17,006 nucleotides of DNA from an uncultured Bacilli bacterium (GTDB taxonomy: Bacteria; Bacillota_I; Bacilli_A; RF39; UBA660): assembly GCA_947630415.1 (NCBI GenBank), contig CANRHM010000016.1, positions 1-17,006 on the forward strand. Direction: 5' to 3'. The position numbers and the translations under genes are program-made. The notes under the pieces are model-generated. The model saw only the letters and a program-made list of their open reading frames with translations. It did not search any database and had not been told where the DNA came from. Position 1 is the stretch's first letter. Each line of letters starts with the position of its first letter. Positions 15,566 to 17,006 of the stretch are shown piece after piece.

Positions 15566-15900
15566 AAACTATTTTTTAAAAATTCTTCTACACCTTGACT
15601 ATCATATTCTTTCAATACATCAAAATTAACATCTGCAATTTCATATTTACCCATATTATATTGTTGAATACCTTTTGGCTTACTAATAATTCCTTTAGCA
15701 ATTAGTTTATTTTTCGTACTTTTTGAGAGATCTCCATTCAAAAAAATTTGATTATTGTGTTTTAATGGTATCTCTGGTAAGTTGATAGTTACATCAGAAT
15801 ACAAGTTTCCGTTTGGAGAAACTATTCCTATATATAAACGACCATCATAAAAATAATCAGATACTTTTAAATAATATTTATCATTAAACTTTTTTTTCAT
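15562..15900 (-). CDS. DUF4313-like small accessory protein
   Basis: A 112-residue protein, MKKKFNDKYYLKVSDYFYDG followed by RLYIGIVSPNGNLYSDVTIN, LPEIPLKHNNQIFLNGD and KGIISKPKGIQQYNMGKYEI. The order (beta-rich start, -TINLPE-P-L-, then an L-x-x-K-G-I-x-x-P-x-G segment and a final aromatic strand) matches the DUF4313 family carried by conjugative elements, whose function is unknown. The ATG at 15900 is chosen because GGAGG stands 9 bases before it; an ATG six codons upstream overlaps that ribosome binding site. The gene overlaps the end of the previous gene by 17 bases. Its stop is shared with the ATAA junction of the next gene. Confidence 0.75.
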   Translation of the reverse strand: MKKKFNDKYYLKVSDYFYDGRLYIGIVSPNGNLYSDVTINLPEIPLKHNNQIFLNGDLSKSTKNKLIAKGIISKPKGIQQYNMGKYEIADVNFDVLKEYDSQGVEEFLKNSL

Positions 15901-16147
15901 TTTTATTTTCCTCCTCATCTTTAATAATACTTTCTAAAAATTTATTCTCATTTTCTAAAGATATTATATATAAATTCGATAGCTCTTTTTCAAAACTATC
16001 TTTAATATTTTTGTTTTTCGTTTTATATTTATTAATCATTTTTAAATTATCTTTTATCTTATTGTTTATTTTCAAAACCATTTCAGTATATTTAGATACT
16101 GTTTTTTGCATATTTGAAAATTCAATATTTAATTTAGAAAAATCCAT
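15884..16147 (-). CDS. Small coiled-coil protein, unknown
   Basis: An 87-residue, Lys/Glu/Asn-rich protein, MDFSKLNIEFSNMQKTVSKY then a largely helical stretch to residue about 75 and a charged tail ENKNEKKV. It is probably one long coiled coil with no domain recognised. It begins 8 bases after the stop of the upstream gene; the GGAAAGG in that gene's last codons and stop supplies the ribosome binding site. Its 3' end overlaps the DUF4313-like gene. Confidence 0.7.
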   Translation of the reverse strand: MDFSKLNIEFSNMQKTVSKYTEMVLKINNKIKDNLKMINKYKTKNKNIKDSFEKELSNLYIISLENENKFLESIIKDEEENKNEKKV

Positions 16148-16155
16148 TATAATTC

Positions 16156-16491
16156 CTACCTTTCCATCTCTACTTTATCATTTGCTATATAATACACATT
16201 ACCTTGTATTGCATCACATAATATATCTCGACGCCGAGCATTTTGAATATCTTGCAAAGTTAAATCTCCTTTAAAGTAATGTAATGCAAGAAAATCCGAA
16301 ATTTTTATGATTGAATAACCCTCTTCGTCTTTTAACCACGCATCAAAAGCCGAAGATGTTATAGTTACTACTTCATTATCTTGAGCATCTTCTTTAAAAT
16401 TATAAATACTCATAAACGCTTCATAAAATGTTAAATCATCTTTTTTTAATTTATTATTTTTAAAATCATTTAATTTATCTTGTATATTCAT
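16156..16491 (-). CDS. Unknown small cytosolic protein
   Basis: A 111-residue protein beginning MNIQDKLNDFKNNKLKKDDL. The middle reads TITSSAFDAWLKDEEGYSII and FKGDLTLQDIQNARRRDILC, and it ends KVEMER. No family is recognised; there are no membrane segments. The start is well supported by GGAGGTTTAAA before ATG, and that GGAGG directly follows the TAA of the preceding gene. The DNA for the terminal EMER carries the ribosome binding site of the next gene, as at other junctions in this operon. Confidence 0.75.
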   Translation of the reverse strand: MNIQDKLNDFKNNKLKKDDLTFYEAFMSIYNFKEDAQDNEVVTITSSAFDAWLKDEEGYSIIKISDFLALHYFKGDLTLQDIQNARRRDILCDAIQGNVYYIANDKVEMER

Positions 16492-16502
16492 TTTAAACCT
16501 CC

Positions 16503-17006
16503 TTATTTTTCATTATCATAATTAAATAATTTACTAAATTCTTGAGATGCTTTTTCCATCTCATAATTTATATTTTTTAATGCTTTTTCCATTTTATATT
16601 TACTTGGAAACTTGAAATTAGTAATACCTTTAAAATAGTTATCTAATACCATCTTTCTTATTTGTTTATCATTAAAATCGTTTTTAATACTATTTTGATA
16701 AGCAATTTCTTGAATTAAGTCCTCTATTGTAATTATTTCATTAGTTTTTTTGTTCTTAACCTGTGCATATAGTTTGTAATATTGATACATAGAATGATTA
16801 ACTATTGAATTATAAATGTAATTATCGATATATTCTTCCTTTTTTAAAACAATACTATTATTTTTAGTCAGTTCATTAATATTATTTTTTTTATTTAAAT
16901 CATCAAAATATTTATTAAGATTAATGAGATCGTCGTCAATATTTTTCTTATTTTTATATAAGGTAGAAGTTTCATCATTAAATAAATACTTTTTAATTCT
17001 CTTTGT
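16503..17006 (-). CDS. Unknown protein, C-terminal part (5' end beyond right edge)
   Basis: The frame is open to the window edge, so the internal ATG at 16790 is not the start. At least 167 residues are visible, beginning TKRIKKYLFNDETSTLYKNK and containing an acidic/Asn-rich section (NIDDDLINLNKYFDDLNKKN), then YQYYKLYAQVKNKKTNEIIT and a helical C-terminus ending FNYDNEK. No known domain is recognised. It is the most upstream gene visible in the operon. The next gene starts 11 bases after its TAA. Confidence 0.75.
   Translation of the reverse strand, partial: TKRIKKYLFNDETSTLYKNKKNIDDDLINLNKYFDDLNKKNNINELTKNNSIVLKKEEYIDNYIYNSIVNHSMYQYYKLYAQVKNKKTNEIITIEDLIQEIAYQNSIKNDFNDKQIRKMVLDNYFKGITNFKFPSKYKMEKALKNINYEMEKASQEFSKLFNYDNEK

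Noticed and set aside
15901..15918. ATG six codons upstream for the DUF4313-like gene
   Set aside because: The encoded MRRKIK is the translation of the AGGAGG ribosome binding site itself; the ATG at 15900 has proper spacing.

Overview
This is a very AT-rich window from a low-GC Gram-positive (Bacillota-type) bacterium. The flanking housekeeping genes (a transketolase start and a seryl-tRNA synthetase tail), strong AGGAGG-type ribosome binding sites, and the use of TGA as a stop (an ATGA overlap at 3382-3385) fit a Bacilli or Clostridia relative on the standard code. They argue against a Mycoplasma/Spiroplasma that reads TGA as Trp. The exact taxon cannot be read from the window.

From about position 520 to the right edge the DNA is the left part of an integrated conjugative element. 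All of its genes lie on the minus strand. Positions 1-144 hold the 5' end of chromosomal tkt, 145-381 an intergenic stretch with a terminator, and 382 to about 519 only the last 46 codons of serS. The break falls inside class II synthetase motif 3. The rest of serS should lie beyond the far end of the element, outside this window. The large serine recombinase (497-2245) abuts the junction and takes its last codons and its stop codon from serS sequence. Next comes a 55-residue SHOCT-like protein, a terminator, and a two-gene unit (2633-3900): an HTH protein and a partner sharing a repeated helical module, preceded by a 71-bp inverted-repeat region.

The main block is one long leftward operon: a partial unknown gene at the right edge, several small accessory proteins (one DUF4313-like, two paralogues of an uncharacterised family), a PP-loop PAPS-reductase-like enzyme, a VirD4/TraG coupling protein, a giant ArdC-like/N6-methylase/SNF2 helicase of about 2100 residues, and an SSB-like OB-fold protein. 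The coupling protein would deliver DNA to a transfer channel, and the helicase-methylase plus OB-fold protein probably process or protect element DNA. No relaxase or VirB4 is visible, so these should lie further right.

Most notable: (1) the recombinase 3' end is completed by the target gene; (2) two genes (PP-loop enzyme, ending at 14859; DUF-family paralogue, ending at 15565) are open well upstream of any ATG/GTG/TTG, and AUA sits exactly where a start is expected; (3) many operon proteins share an E-[LM]-E-[RK] C-terminus that overlaps the next gene's ribosome binding site in several cases.
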